Assembly (NCBI GenBank): GCA_026989505.1
Contig: JALSJF010000240.1
Span: 1 to 44,778, forward strand
Length of the DNA stretch: 44,778 nucleotides
Origin: Cyclobacteriaceae bacterium
GTDB lineage: Bacteria; Bacteroidota; Bacteroidia; Cytophagales; Cyclobacteriaceae
Reading direction: 5' to 3'
Both the position numbers and the translations under genes were made by a program. Below the pieces are notes generated by a model. The model had not been told where the DNA came from. It ran no database searches and saw only the letters and a list, made by a program, of their open reading frames with translations. Every line of letters begins with the position of its first letter. Within the stretch, counting starts at the first letter, position 1. Below are positions 18,931 to 28,285 of this stretch, piece after piece.

Positions 18931-19614
18931 ATGGCGTCCGATCACCGGCAAGAGATAACTGACTTTCTGGCTTCTTACATTACGGAGCACAAAAGGGCTT
19001 TGATGGAAAAGGTGCTGGCACAACGCACCAATTTTGTTACCGTAGTGCTGGAAGATATCTATCAGCCGCATAACGCCAGTGCGGTAGTGCGCTCTGCCGA
19101 CTGTTTTGGCATTCAGCAGGTGCATATTATTGAAGGCAGGAACAGGTATAATGCCAATCCACAGGTATTGCGGGGTTCTGGCAAGTGGGTAGATATTGTT
19201 AAGCATGCCGGTACGGAAAATAATACGGCAACTTGTTTTAAGGCCTTAAAGGAAAAAGGCTACCAATTGGTGGGTACCACCCCACATAAAGAAGGGGTTG
19301 ATTTGCCCGGCTTTACCGTTGACCGGCCGGTGGCGCTGGTTTTTGGCACGGAAGAGACCGGCCTGAGCGATTACGCCATGGAACATGTGGACAGCTATTT
19401 ACGTATTCCCATGTATGGTTTTACCGAAAGCTTTAACCTTTCGGTAAGTGCGGCTATCTGTTTATATCAGATAATGACTAACTTGCAGGCAAGCAGTACC
19501 CACTACCGTTTAAGCGAGGAAGAAAAATCAACTATTCGCCTGGCGTGGTATAAAAAAACGGTACGCAAGTCAGAAGCATTGGTAAAGGAGTATTTGCACA
19601 AGATAAAGAGGTAG
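18931..19614 (+). CDS. trmH: tRNA guanosine-2'-O-methyltransferase TrmH
   Basis: 227 residues, the expected size. SPOUT motifs are visible: HNASAVVRSADCFGIQ (motif 1), ALVFGTEETGLS (motif 2) and IPMYGFTESFNLSVSAAI (motif 3). TrmH methylates the ribose of G18 in the tRNA D-loop using SAM. The N-terminal and C-terminal helices (residues 1-25 and 190-227) match tRNA-binding extensions of the family. The ATG follows the parC stop with zero spacing, so it is translated from the same mRNA as topoisomerase IV. Confidence 0.9.
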   Translation: MASDHRQEITDFLASYITEHKRALMEKVLAQRTNFVTVVLEDIYQPHNASAVVRSADCFGIQQVHIIEGRNRYNANPQVLRGSGKWVDIVKHAGTENNTATCFKALKEKGYQLVGTTPHKEGVDLPGFTVDRPVALVFGTEETGLSDYAMEHVDSYLRIPMYGFTESFNLSVSAAICLYQIMTNLQASSTHYRLSEEEKSTIRLAWYKKTVRKSEALVKEYLHKIKR

Positions 19615-19619
19615 GTTTT

Positions 19620-20249
19620 TTGAGAATATTTTTCAGGATATCGGTTTGGCTGTTATCAATCGTGGCCGTTTTTGTGGTTTTTGCCAATCTTTGGGTTGTC
19701 GGCAGCACCCGCGAACAAGTGATGGAAAAAATGCCCGGTGCTGGCCAGCCAACGGTGCTGTTATTACTGGGAACCAGTCATAAAACCATGACTGGTGACG
19801 ACAACCTGTTTTATCAGCAACGGATAACTACGGCTTTTACTTTGTATAAAGCAGGGTATATTAACCGCATAATCCTCAGTGGTGACCACAGGACAAAATA
19901 TTATAATGAACCGCTGGTGATGCGCAAATCGCTGGTGGCGCTGGGCGTGCCCGATTCGGTTCTGTTGGCCGATGATGGCGGGGTGCGCACCCTTGATTCC
20001 ATTATCCGCTGTAAGGAACTCTTTGGGGTGGATGAAATAATTGTGGTTACCCAGCGTTTTCATGCTTACCGGGCGTTGTTCATCAGCAATTATTACAAAA
20101 TAAAGGCTATTGCTATGGTACCGGAAACGGCTACCGATATCCCTGTTTTCGGGGTTTTGCTACGTGAATTTTTTGCCCGGCCGCTGGCTGTATTAGATTT
20201 GTATTTGCTGCATCGCAGGCCGGAGTTTAAACATGCCGTTATTAATTAA
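19620..20249 (+). CDS. SanA/YdcF-family (DUF218) membrane-anchored protein
   Basis: 209 residues with a TTG start, supported by GAGGTAGG a few bases upstream. One N-terminal membrane helix (about 5-28) anchors a DUF218 domain with a Rossmann-like pattern: VLLLLGTS, IILSGDH, DDGGVRTLDSI and VTQRFHAYRALFI. E. coli SanA and related proteins affect envelope permeability and vancomycin tolerance, but their reaction is not settled. Position 3 to 5 bases after trmH suggests it closes the parE-parC-trmH transcription unit. Confidence 0.85.
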   Translation: MRIFFRISVWLLSIVAVFVVFANLWVVGSTREQVMEKMPGAGQPTVLLLLGTSHKTMTGDDNLFYQQRITTAFTLYKAGYINRIILSGDHRTKYYNEPLVMRKSLVALGVPDSVLLADDGGVRTLDSIIRCKELFGVDEIIVVTQRFHAYRALFISNYYKIKAIAMVPETATDIPVFGVLLREFFARPLAVLDLYLLHRRPEFKHAVIN

Positions 20250-20301
20250 AAAAAGAGCCGTTTTTACGGTTACTTAGGAGGTGTTATCGTATTTATATGA
20301 T

Positions 20302-22809
20302 ATGTTGTTAAGGGTCATTACATCCGTATTTGCCATAGGCTTGCTGCTGGCAGCCACCACCCCGGGGCAGGCCCAGGAAACCATTGTTTACGGGAAAGTG
20401 CTCGATGCCGAAACCGGTGACCCCGTACCCTTTGCCAATGTTATCTTTAAGGGCACTATTATTGGTACCACCACCTCGTTCGATGGGGAATACCATCTGG
20501 CCACCCGCAATAAGGTAGATACGCTTCTTTTTAGCTATGTGGGCTATATTCCGCGTGAGGTAGTGGTCATTGCCGGGCAAGAGCAAAAAATAGATGTACA
20601 GTTATTGCAGGATGTTATTCAATTATCGGAACTGGTGGTTTACCCCGGTGAGAACCCGGCTTTTGCCATCATGCGCCAGGTTGTTAAGCATAAAAAGCAA
20701 AACGACAAGCGCAGGCTGGAGGCTTACGAATATGAGAGCTATACCAAGATAGAAGTTGATATCGACAATATGTCGGAGCGCTTCCGGCAGAAGAAACTTA
20801 TCCGGAAAGTCACTTCGGTACTTGACAGCATTCAAACCATTGCCGGGGAAAACGGCAAACCGATTTTGCCGATATTTTTTTCCGAGGCCATTTCAAAATA
20901 TTACGTTAAGAACAGGCCTCTTCTGCGGCACGAATACATCCTGAAAACCAATGTTACCGGTTTAGGCCTCACGGATGGTACGTTTACCTCACAGATTGTC
21001 GGGGCTACCTTTCAGGAGTATAATTTCTACCGCAATTATCTTACCATTCTTGAAAAAGAGTTTGCTTCACCCATTACCAGTTTCTGGAAGGGTATGTATG
21101 AGTATGACCTGGTGGACAGTTTGTATGTTGGCGATGATTATTGTTACCGTATTGATTACTTTCCCAAACGCAAGCATGACCTGGCATTTACCGGCACTAT
21201 CTGGATAACCAAAGAAGACTATGCCCTGAAACAAATAGATGCCCTGGTGTCTAAATCCGCCAACCTGAATTTTGTGGAAAAATTGCGTGTACAGCAGGAG
21301 TTGATCAAGACCGAAGCCGGCCCCTGGCTGCCCAAGAAAACCCGGGTGCTGGTAGATATTGCCCAGCCATCTGACGAGATGGCCGGTTTGCTGGCTAAAT
21401 TTTATACCTCTATCGATAAAGTGGTAGTAAACCAGCCCAGGGAAGATAAGTTTTACCGGCTGCCGGTAGAAATGGATGCCGGGGTGCGGCAAAGCAATGA
21501 AACCTACTGGTCCGCCAACCGCCATGAACAGCTCAGCCAAACCGAGGTGAATGTGTACCATATGGTGGACACCCTCAAGAAAATCCCGGTAATCAAAGCC
21601 TATAGTGATATGGCCAAGCTGGCCTACAGTGGTTATTATAAGTGGGGCAAAGTTGACCTGGGCCCGTACCCCTTGTTTTTATCGTTAAATGATGTGGAAG
21701 GCCTGCGCCTCGGCTTTGGCGGAGAAACCAATTACGACTTCAGCAAGCGGTTTGTTATCAAGGGCTATGCCGGTTATGGCCTTCAGGATGAACGCTGGAA
21801 GTATGCCGCAGGGCTGGACTATGTGGCTTCCCGCAAGCCCTGGCTAAAATTTGGCAGCATGGTGAGCTTTGAGGTTGACCCGGTGTACTTTTTATTTGAA
21901 CCGGTAGAGGGACAGGTGGCATTCTATGCCTTTACCCGCATGGGGGTACTGCGCAGACCCTTCTTGCATAACAAATATGAGCTGCGGATGGAAAACCAGA
22001 TGGTACGCGATATCAACCTGCGCCTGTGGTTACGCCATGACTTCCTGCAGCCCTTGTTTGATTTTCAATACTATGCCAGCCCATCCTACGACCCCACCAG
22101 CATTCAGCAAAACCTGACAATAAGCGAAGTGAAAGCCGAACTTGAATGGGCGAAAGACCGCAAGTACCTGATTAACGACAATTACCGGTATCATTCGGGG
22201 TTTAACCGTTTTCCGGTTATTACCCTGCGTTATACAGCCGGTTTAAAAGGTGTACTTGCCAGTGATTTTGCCTACCATAAACTTGGCCTCAACATTGCCA
22301 AACGGTTTAAGTTAGGCCAGTTTGGCACCTCTTTGCTGGCCTTAGATGGGGAGTATATTTTTGGTAACCTGCCTTATCCGTTGTTAGAAAACCATCTCGG
22401 CAACGAAACCCCGTTTTACTCGCCACGGGCCTACAGTATGATGGATAACTTTGAATTTGTCAGCGACCAGTACGCTTCGTTGCTGTACCGCCATCATTTC
22501 AACGGGGCCATCATGAACAGGCTGCCGTTGATTAAATACTTAAAACTAAGGTTGCTGGTAGAGGCCCGGGTTTTGGTGGGGAATGTGCGGCAGGAAAACC
22601 GGGATATTATGGTGCCGCAGTTTGACAATAATGGGGTGGAGATCCTGCCGTTTAAGTCGCTGGATGGGCAGCCGTACATTGAGTTAGGCTACGGGGTGGA
22701 AAACATCCTGAAAGTTATCCAGGTTAACTTTTTTCACCGCCTCACGGCAGCCGACCAGGGTAACCAACGCACTTTTGGGGTGAAAATAGGCTTCCAGTTT
22801 ACGTTGTAG
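20302..22809 (+). CDS. DUF5686 outer-membrane protein with carboxypeptidase-like regulatory domain
   Basis: 835 residues from ATG 20302. A GTG at 20281 overlaps the AGGAGG sequence and is less likely. A signal peptide (MLLRVITSVFAIGLLLAATTPGQAQ) precedes a CarboxypepD_reg-like beta-sandwich (about 27-110; VYGKVLDAETGDPVPFANV, FDGEYHL, YVGYIPREV). The rest is the DUF5686 region, which ends in a predicted beta-barrel with many alternating strands and a C-terminal Phe-containing strand (GVKIGFQFTL). Bacteroidota have several such proteins, with no settled function. Export or sensing of a large ligand is only a guess. It has no obvious operon partner. Confidence 0.85.
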   Translation: MLLRVITSVFAIGLLLAATTPGQAQETIVYGKVLDAETGDPVPFANVIFKGTIIGTTTSFDGEYHLATRNKVDTLLFSYVGYIPREVVVIAGQEQKIDVQLLQDVIQLSELVVYPGENPAFAIMRQVVKHKKQNDKRRLEAYEYESYTKIEVDIDNMSERFRQKKLIRKVTSVLDSIQTIAGENGKPILPIFFSEAISKYYVKNRPLLRHEYILKTNVTGLGLTDGTFTSQIVGATFQEYNFYRNYLTILEKEFASPITSFWKGMYEYDLVDSLYVGDDYCYRIDYFPKRKHDLAFTGTIWITKEDYALKQIDALVSKSANLNFVEKLRVQQELIKTEAGPWLPKKTRVLVDIAQPSDEMAGLLAKFYTSIDKVVVNQPREDKFYRLPVEMDAGVRQSNETYWSANRHEQLSQTEVNVYHMVDTLKKIPVIKAYSDMAKLAYSGYYKWGKVDLGPYPLFLSLNDVEGLRLGFGGETNYDFSKRFVIKGYAGYGLQDERWKYAAGLDYVASRKPWLKFGSMVSFEVDPVYFLFEPVEGQVAFYAFTRMGVLRRPFLHNKYELRMENQMVRDINLRLWLRHDFLQPLFDFQYYASPSYDPTSIQQNLTISEVKAELEWAKDRKYLINDNYRYHSGFNRFPVITLRYTAGLKGVLASDFAYHKLGLNIAKRFKLGQFGTSLLALDGEYIFGNLPYPLLENHLGNETPFYSPRAYSMMDNFEFVSDQYASLLYRHHFNGAIMNRLPLIKYLKLRLLVEARVLVGNVRQENRDIMVPQFDNNGVEILPFKSLDGQPYIELGYGVENILKVIQVNFFHRLTAADQGNQRTFGVKIGFQFTL

Positions 22810-23013
22810 GGCTACTTGCACCGTAGCGTTGGGTTTACGCAACGCTTTGTATTGATGTACCGGCACCTTTGAAATGGTATGCTACCTGACCCACTATATG
22901 TTTAGGTATTCCGGTTCCGGGTGCCCGGGAGAGGGAGAGGAATGCTGCGGACAGGGAAGGAAGGCCGGCTATTCTCAGGCGCAAGACACCCCACAGGTCA
23001 GCATCCGGCCAAT

Positions 23014-23045
23014 AAAAAAAACCGCAGCGTTAAACTACGGTTTTT
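23014..23045 (-). terminator. Rho-independent terminator after tRNA-Leu
   Basis: On the minus strand an AAACCGTAG/CTGCGGTTT stem (one G-T pair) with a seven-base loop is followed by a run of T residues (the A-run at 23014-23021 on the plus strand). It lies about 10 bases beyond the tRNA 3' end. Confidence 0.75.
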
Positions 23046-23055
23046 AGCCGGTAAG

Positions 23056-23137
23056 TGCCGTGGAAGGGATTCGAACCCCCACGCCCGAAAGCACTGCCAC
23101 CTGAAGACAGCGTGTCTACCAGTTTCACCACCACGGC
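23056..23137 (-). tRNA. tRNA-Leu, anticodon CAG
   Basis: 82 bases. The acceptor stem GCCGTGG pairs with CCACGGC, the discriminator is A, and the D-arm contains GGTAGAC. The anticodon stem CTGTC/GGCAG holds loop TTCAGGT, giving anticodon CAG at 23103-23101. A long variable arm (class II tRNA) and T-arm GGGGGTTCGAATCCC follow. The 3' CCA is not encoded, so it must be added after transcription. Confidence 0.95.
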
Positions 23138-23180
23138 ATTGGTAGGGCAAAGTTACATGCTATGATTTATTGTACCAAAT

Positions 23181-24050
23181 TTATTCGCTAACTACTACAG
23201 CCAGCAAGTCACCTTTGGGGCTGACGGTAAGGCGGGTGAAGTTCTTAATGCCATAATCGGTAAGATTAGCCAGCTCTACCCACTCCTTGTCAATTTTCGG
23301 ATCAAATTTGTACAAACGCTTACCATCGCCCATGAGCAAAATGCCATTGGGTGTCCAGGTATAATACTGTTTGCCCTTAAACATGGGCATAAGGGTCGTT
23401 ATTTCTTTGCTTTTGGTATCCAGTTTTTTCAGTACCCAGTTATGGTCATCCGAGAGGTCAACAAAAGTCATGTCATGATGCCCTCCGGGAACAGGGAGGA
23501 GGGTAGTGCCCGGGTCATCGGCAATTTTTTCGTTGGTGTTGGCTTTCAGGTCGATCATGTGCAGGGTATTGGGCTTGCCCACTACAAAAACACAGAGCAA
23601 ATTCTTGTTAATCCAGCAGTGGTAGCCGATGGGGTTTACCTCGGTGACCTTTTGCGGTACCGCCCCGTTGATCGGGTACTGCCATAAGTATTGGTCGCCA
23701 TTACGTTCAAGGATAATGCAACTGAAATGTTTGCCATCGGGGGTGAGGGTGGGGCTGTACTCGCTGTGTGGGGTAAAGGTAAGCCTGCGTTCGCTCCGGG
23801 CATCTATGTTGTACCGGTAAACATCGGTTTGGCCAAAGCCGTCATCAGATGAATACAACAGGCTTTCACCATCGGGCATGAAAAAAGGCTGGTTGTCGTA
23901 ACCGGGGGAATTGGTAATATTCCTGGGGTTGCTCAATGAGAACTGGTTTTTGTCAATTTTAAAATTAAATAAATAAATATCCGAACCCTGTTGGGCCAAT
24001 ACCGCAGAGCCAACTACTGAGAGCAGTAATACAAAGCAGGTTTTTTTCAT
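23181..24050 (-). CDS. Exported TolB-like beta-propeller (WD40-like/PD40) protein
   Basis: 289 residues. A classical signal peptide (MKKTCFVLLLSVVGSAVLAQ, cleavage after AQ) is followed by PD40-like repeats such as NQPFFMPDGESLLYSSDDG, YSPTLTPDGKHFSC and YTWTPNGILLMGDGKRLY, and it ends TVSPKGDLLAVVV. That gives about six blades of a propeller in the periplasm or outer envelope. It lacks the TolB N-terminal domain and any peptidase domain, so it is a free propeller, perhaps a protein-binding scaffold. It is divergent from holA across about 150 AT-rich bases. Confidence 0.78.
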   Translation of the reverse strand: MKKTCFVLLLSVVGSAVLAQQGSDIYLFNFKIDKNQFSLSNPRNITNSPGYDNQPFFMPDGESLLYSSDDGFGQTDVYRYNIDARSERRLTFTPHSEYSPTLTPDGKHFSCIILERNGDQYLWQYPINGAVPQKVTEVNPIGYHCWINKNLLCVFVVGKPNTLHMIDLKANTNEKIADDPGTTLLPVPGGHHDMTFVDLSDDHNWVLKKLDTKSKEITTLMPMFKGKQYYTWTPNGILLMGDGKRLYKFDPKIDKEWVELANLTDYGIKNFTRLTVSPKGDLLAVVVSE

Positions 24051-24133
24051 AAGTATATGTTTTGTCTTGATAAATATTGACTGCCAATCTTAAAAACAAC
24101 AAGCAATTTAAACAATTTTTATTCCTTAGGTAC

Positions 24134-24141
24134 CAAAGTTA
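24134..24141 (-). promoter_or_regulatory. Candidate -7 element (TAACTTTG) for the propeller gene
   Basis: The minus strand reads TAACTTTG, an exact TANNTTTG match. A TTG sits 16 bases upstream of it (24160-24158), slightly shorter than reported spacings. The implied leader is about 75 bases. Confidence 0.35.
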
Positions 24142-24202
24142 TTAAATGCTTAGCTTACAACACATATCTTCTTTATAATTGTTAATTAATTTTTGAAGAT
24201 TA

Positions 24203-25219
24203 ATGCCTGCAACAGAAATACTAAATAATCTTAAGGAAAATAAAATAAATCCAATTTATTTTTTGCAGGGGGAGGAAGCCTTCTACATCGATCAAATCAG
24301 CGACTATATCGAAAACAACCTGTTGTCGGCAGCAGAAAAAGGCTTTAACCTTACCGTGATGTACGGTAAAGACAGCAAGATGCAGGATATTTTAACCAAT
24401 GCGAGGCGTTTTCCGATGATGGCCGAACGGCAGGTGGTAATGGTTAAAGAGGCCCATCTGCTGGAGGACTTTAACAAGGAGGCGGCCCGGGATATGCTGG
24501 AAGCCTATGTGCTTAACCCGGTGCCGAGTACGGTATTGGTGTTCTGTTATAAGTACGGCAAACTGGATGGCAAGACGAAACTGGCCAAAAGCCTGAAAAA
24601 ACAGGCCGTAGTGTTTAACAGCCTGAAACTTAAAGACTACGAGTTACCCAAATGGGTTACCGGTTACATTACCGGCAAAGGTTACAGGGTTACCGAAATG
24701 GGCGCCCAATTGCTTACCGACCATATCGGCAATAACCTGGAACGGATGGCCAATGAGGTTGACAAAATGATAATCAACCTTAAGCCCGGGGTAACCATTG
24801 ACGAGCAGGCGATAGAGAAATACGTGGGCATCAGCAAAGATTTTAATGTGTTTGAGCTACAAAATGCCCTCATCTTCCGCGATAGCATGAAGGCTAACCG
24901 CATTGTTAACTACTTTGGCGCCAATCCTAAAAGCCATCACCCCATCCCCACCATTGCCTTACTTTACAGCTTGTTTAACAAAGTGCTGCTGGCACATCAG
25001 GCGAAAGGCTTGCCGCCAAAAGAAATAGCCGCCCTTATTAAAGTAAACCCCTATTTTGTCAAAAATTACCTCACGGCAGTACGTAATTATCCGTTATACA
25101 AGGTGATTAAGAACATTGAATATATCCATCAGGCAGATTTAGCCGCCAAAGGCATAGAAAGTCCGGTAATAACCGGGGAAAATATACTAAAGGAACTGGT
25201 TTTTAAGTTAATACATTAA
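24203..25219 (+). CDS. holA: DNA polymerase III subunit delta
   Basis: 338 residues, the usual size. Domain I starts with NPIYFLQGEEAFYID, the family signature, then RRFPMMAERQVVMVKEA. Domain II includes VLVFCYKYGKLDGKTKLAKSL, and domain III includes GNNLERMANEVDKMI and ISKDFNVFELQNAL. Delta opens the beta sliding clamp as part of the clamp-loader complex. The gene ends 14 bases before the TPR gene and is divergent from the propeller gene. Confidence 0.92.
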   Translation: MPATEILNNLKENKINPIYFLQGEEAFYIDQISDYIENNLLSAAEKGFNLTVMYGKDSKMQDILTNARRFPMMAERQVVMVKEAHLLEDFNKEAARDMLEAYVLNPVPSTVLVFCYKYGKLDGKTKLAKSLKKQAVVFNSLKLKDYELPKWVTGYITGKGYRVTEMGAQLLTDHIGNNLERMANEVDKMIINLKPGVTIDEQAIEKYVGISKDFNVFELQNALIFRDSMKANRIVNYFGANPKSHHPIPTIALLYSLFNKVLLAHQAKGLPPKEIAALIKVNPYFVKNYLTAVRNYPLYKVIKNIEYIHQADLAAKGIESPVITGENILKELVFKLIH

Positions 25220-25233
25220 ACCATATTCAGGGA

Positions 25234-28200
25234 ATGCTGCAACGCACCATTTTTATCCTCTTCTTTACTGCCTTGCTGGCCGGGCGGGTGAGTGGCCAGC
25301 AAACCCTGGTACACCGGCTGCCGCAGGCCTTGTTTGACAATGGCACCTACCTGCTGGAAGCCAGGAACTATGGCGGGGCACGCACTTATTTTGAGCAATA
25401 CCTCGCCTCGGGCGATGCGGCTTACCGGACCGAGGCCGAGTACCAGGTTGCCGCCTGTGCCATTAAGCTTTACCACCTGGACGGGGAAAAATTGATGCAG
25501 GATTTTATCACTACGCACCCGTCATCCCCCCTGAGCCGTAAAGCCTATGTGGAAATGGGCGAGTACTTCTTTCAGGACCGCGATTACAAGCAGGCTATCG
25601 TTTATCTCACCAAAGTTAACCAGCGGGCCCTTAGCCGGGAGAAACGGGCCGTCATTCAGTATAAACTGGGCTACAGTTATTTTGCCGTGAAAAAATTTAC
25701 CCGGGCCTTGCAGGAATTTAACAAGGTAAAGAGGTCGTCCGGGGAGTACAAGGCCCCGGCCCACTACTATGCCGGCTTTGTGGAATATGACCAGCAGGAC
25801 TACCAGGCCGCCCTGCAGGATTACCTGGTTATTGCCAGGGATAAGGCCTTTGCGGCTTCGGTGCCTTATATGATTACCTCCATTTACTATAAAGCCAAAG
25901 ATTATCAGCAACTGGTGGACTATGCCCGGCCGGTAATCGATAATAACCAGCCGGTGCAGAAGAAAGGCCAACTGGCGCTGTTGCTGGCCGAAGCGTACTA
26001 CGAACTGGGCCAGCTTACCGAGGCTTACCATTACTTTGGGGTAGCCAATAAAACGGCCCGGTTTACGGCCCAGTCGGTTTACCATTACGGGGTGGCTGCT
26101 GCCAGGGCCGGCCATACGGGTAAGGCCATTAACCTGCTGAAATCAGTGGCCGGGCAGAAAAACCGGGTGGGGGCGCTGGCCTCGTACAAACTGGGCCGAC
26201 TATACCTTGCCAACGGCAATGCGGCTTTTGCCTTTACAGCCTTTAAAGCCGTGAAAGACAGCAAATATGCCACCGGGTTACAGGAGGACGCTACCTTTAT
26301 TGCTGGTAAGCTGGCGTATGACCTGGGGCGGTTTTCTGAATGTATCACCATCCTTACACCCTTTAGCACAACATACCCTCAAAGCCAATATCAGGCTAAG
26401 GTTGATGATATTTTAGCGCAGGCCTTTCTCAATACCCGCAACTATAAACCGGCCCTTGACTATATCGAAAGCCTGGAGGAGAAATCGGAGACCGTGTGGA
26501 TGGCCTACCAGATAGCCACCTTTCATTATGGGGTAGATTTTTATAATAACCGCAAGTTTAAGCAGGCCATAGCACTGTTTAAGAAGTCGCTGGAACATCC
26601 CCAGGTGGCTGAGTACACCCTCAAGGCCAACCTGTACATTGCCGAGGCCTATGCCATTGGCCGGAAGTACAAAACCGCCCTGCCGTACTACCAGGCGGCT
26701 ATTGCGCTAGGTAAAGCGGCAGCCCCCGATGATTACTGGCGGGCTGTTTACGGGCGCGGTTATGCCTGGTATAATACGGCTGCCTATAACAAGGCCCTGG
26801 TTGATTTTAAAGCCTATATTGCCAACGTGCCTGCCGGAAACCCCAACTATGGTGATGCCCTGGTGCGCCTGGCCGATTGCTACTATGCCGCCAAAGACTA
26901 CCCGACCTCTATTCGCTATTTTTCCCAGGCGATCCGGGGCCTGGTGAATGAAAAAGACTACGCCTATTACCAGGCCGGGGTGATCTATGGTATCCTGGAT
27001 AATTATCAGCAGGCTATGAACTATCTTGACCGGGTAATTAAGGTATATAAGACTTCGGCTTTTTATGATGACGCCTTGTTTGAAAAAGGTTTGTTACAGT
27101 TGAAAAAAGAAAAATTCCCCGCGGCTATTGCAACCTTCAATAAGCTGCTGGCTGAAAAGCCCCGTAGCCCTTATGTGCCTTTTTCGCTGGAAAGACTGGC
27201 CGTGGCCAATTACAACCTGGGCAATTACGGGAAAACCGCCAATCTGTATAAACAGTTGCTGGATAAATACCCCAATAACCCGGGTATCAGCGATGCCCTG
27301 ATTGGTTTGCAGGAGGCCATGCGGCTGACCGGCCGGGCCGAAGAGTTTGACCGGGTGCTAACAGACTTCCGGGCCAGGAACCCGGAAATCAGTGGCCTCG
27401 AAAAAGTTGAATTGGAAGCCCTGAAGGGATATTATAATGACCAGGAGTATGCCCGGGCAGCCCGGGGCTTTGCCGTCTACCTCGCAACCTATCCCGAAGA
27501 CATCCGGGCAGCCGAAGTGAAATACCTGCTGGCCGAATCGTTGTACCGCCTCGATAAAGTTGATTCGGCCCTCAACCTGTATTATGCGTTGTACCAGGAC
27601 GGAGGCGATCTGCAGGTACACCGCATTGCCGAGCGGATAGCCGATATTGAGTTTGCCAAAGGCAATTTTGCCGCTGCCAATAAATATTACCGTGAGCTGG
27701 CCGGTATTGCCATCAGCAACAACCAGAAGCTACGGGCCTGGTTGGGCCTCATGAAAGGGTATTACCGGCAGGCCAACTACGACTCTACCATGGCCTATGC
27801 CGACAGGTTGATTGCCAACGGGGGTAACCGTAATGAATTTATTGTCGAGGCCAGCCTGAAAAAAGGCCTGGCGTTGTTAAACCTGGGCCGGTTTGACAAT
27901 GCCTTGCTGATGTTTGAAAAAACCACTGCGCTGGCCAGGGATAAAAACGGGGCAGAGGCACAATACTATATTGGCCTTATCTTACATCAGCAGCAAGATT
28001 ACCACAACTCCAACGAGGCCCTCTATGTCATCCCCGAGCAATACGGCATGTACACCGAATGGCTCGACAAAGGCTTTTTATTGGTGGCCGAGAACTTTAT
28101 TGCCCTGCAAGAGTATTTTCAGGCCAGGGCTACCTTGCAGTCCATTATCGATAACTCCGCAGACCCCAATACGGTAAAAATAGCTACCGAGCGCTATGAA

Positions 28201-28285
28201 TGGGTAACCGATGTGGAGGCCAGGGCCGCCAACCTGGTGCCTGATTCTTTAAATACGGTTGAAATTGATACTTCCTCGCAACAGC
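25234..28285 (+). CDS. Large exported tetratricopeptide-repeat protein (coding region continues to 28293)
   Basis: 1019 residues; the stop codon is at 28291-28293, and the feature is closed here only at the start of the overlapping next gene. A signal peptide (MLQRTIFILFFTALLAGRVSGQ) leads into many TPR or Sel1-type helical pairs spread over the full length, for example LLLAEAYYELGQLTEAYHYFG, LVRLADCYYAAKDYPTSIRYF and LAESLYRLDKVDSALNLYYAL. Such long periplasmic TPR proteins act as scaffolds. The 8-base overlap with the downstream beta-barrel gene points to translational coupling and a joint role at the outer membrane. No known family name can be given. Confidence 0.85.

Noticed and set aside
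20164-20177. Third copy of the AATTCAT-type palindromic element
   Set aside because: Fourteen bases match one arm (TGAATTTTTTGCCC), but they code for conserved-frame residues of the SanA-like protein and the other arm is missing, so this is chance.
22921-23145. Short plus-strand frame overlapping the tRNA-Leu gene
   Set aside because: It reads across the terminator and the tRNA on the opposite strand and yields a low-complexity basic peptide.
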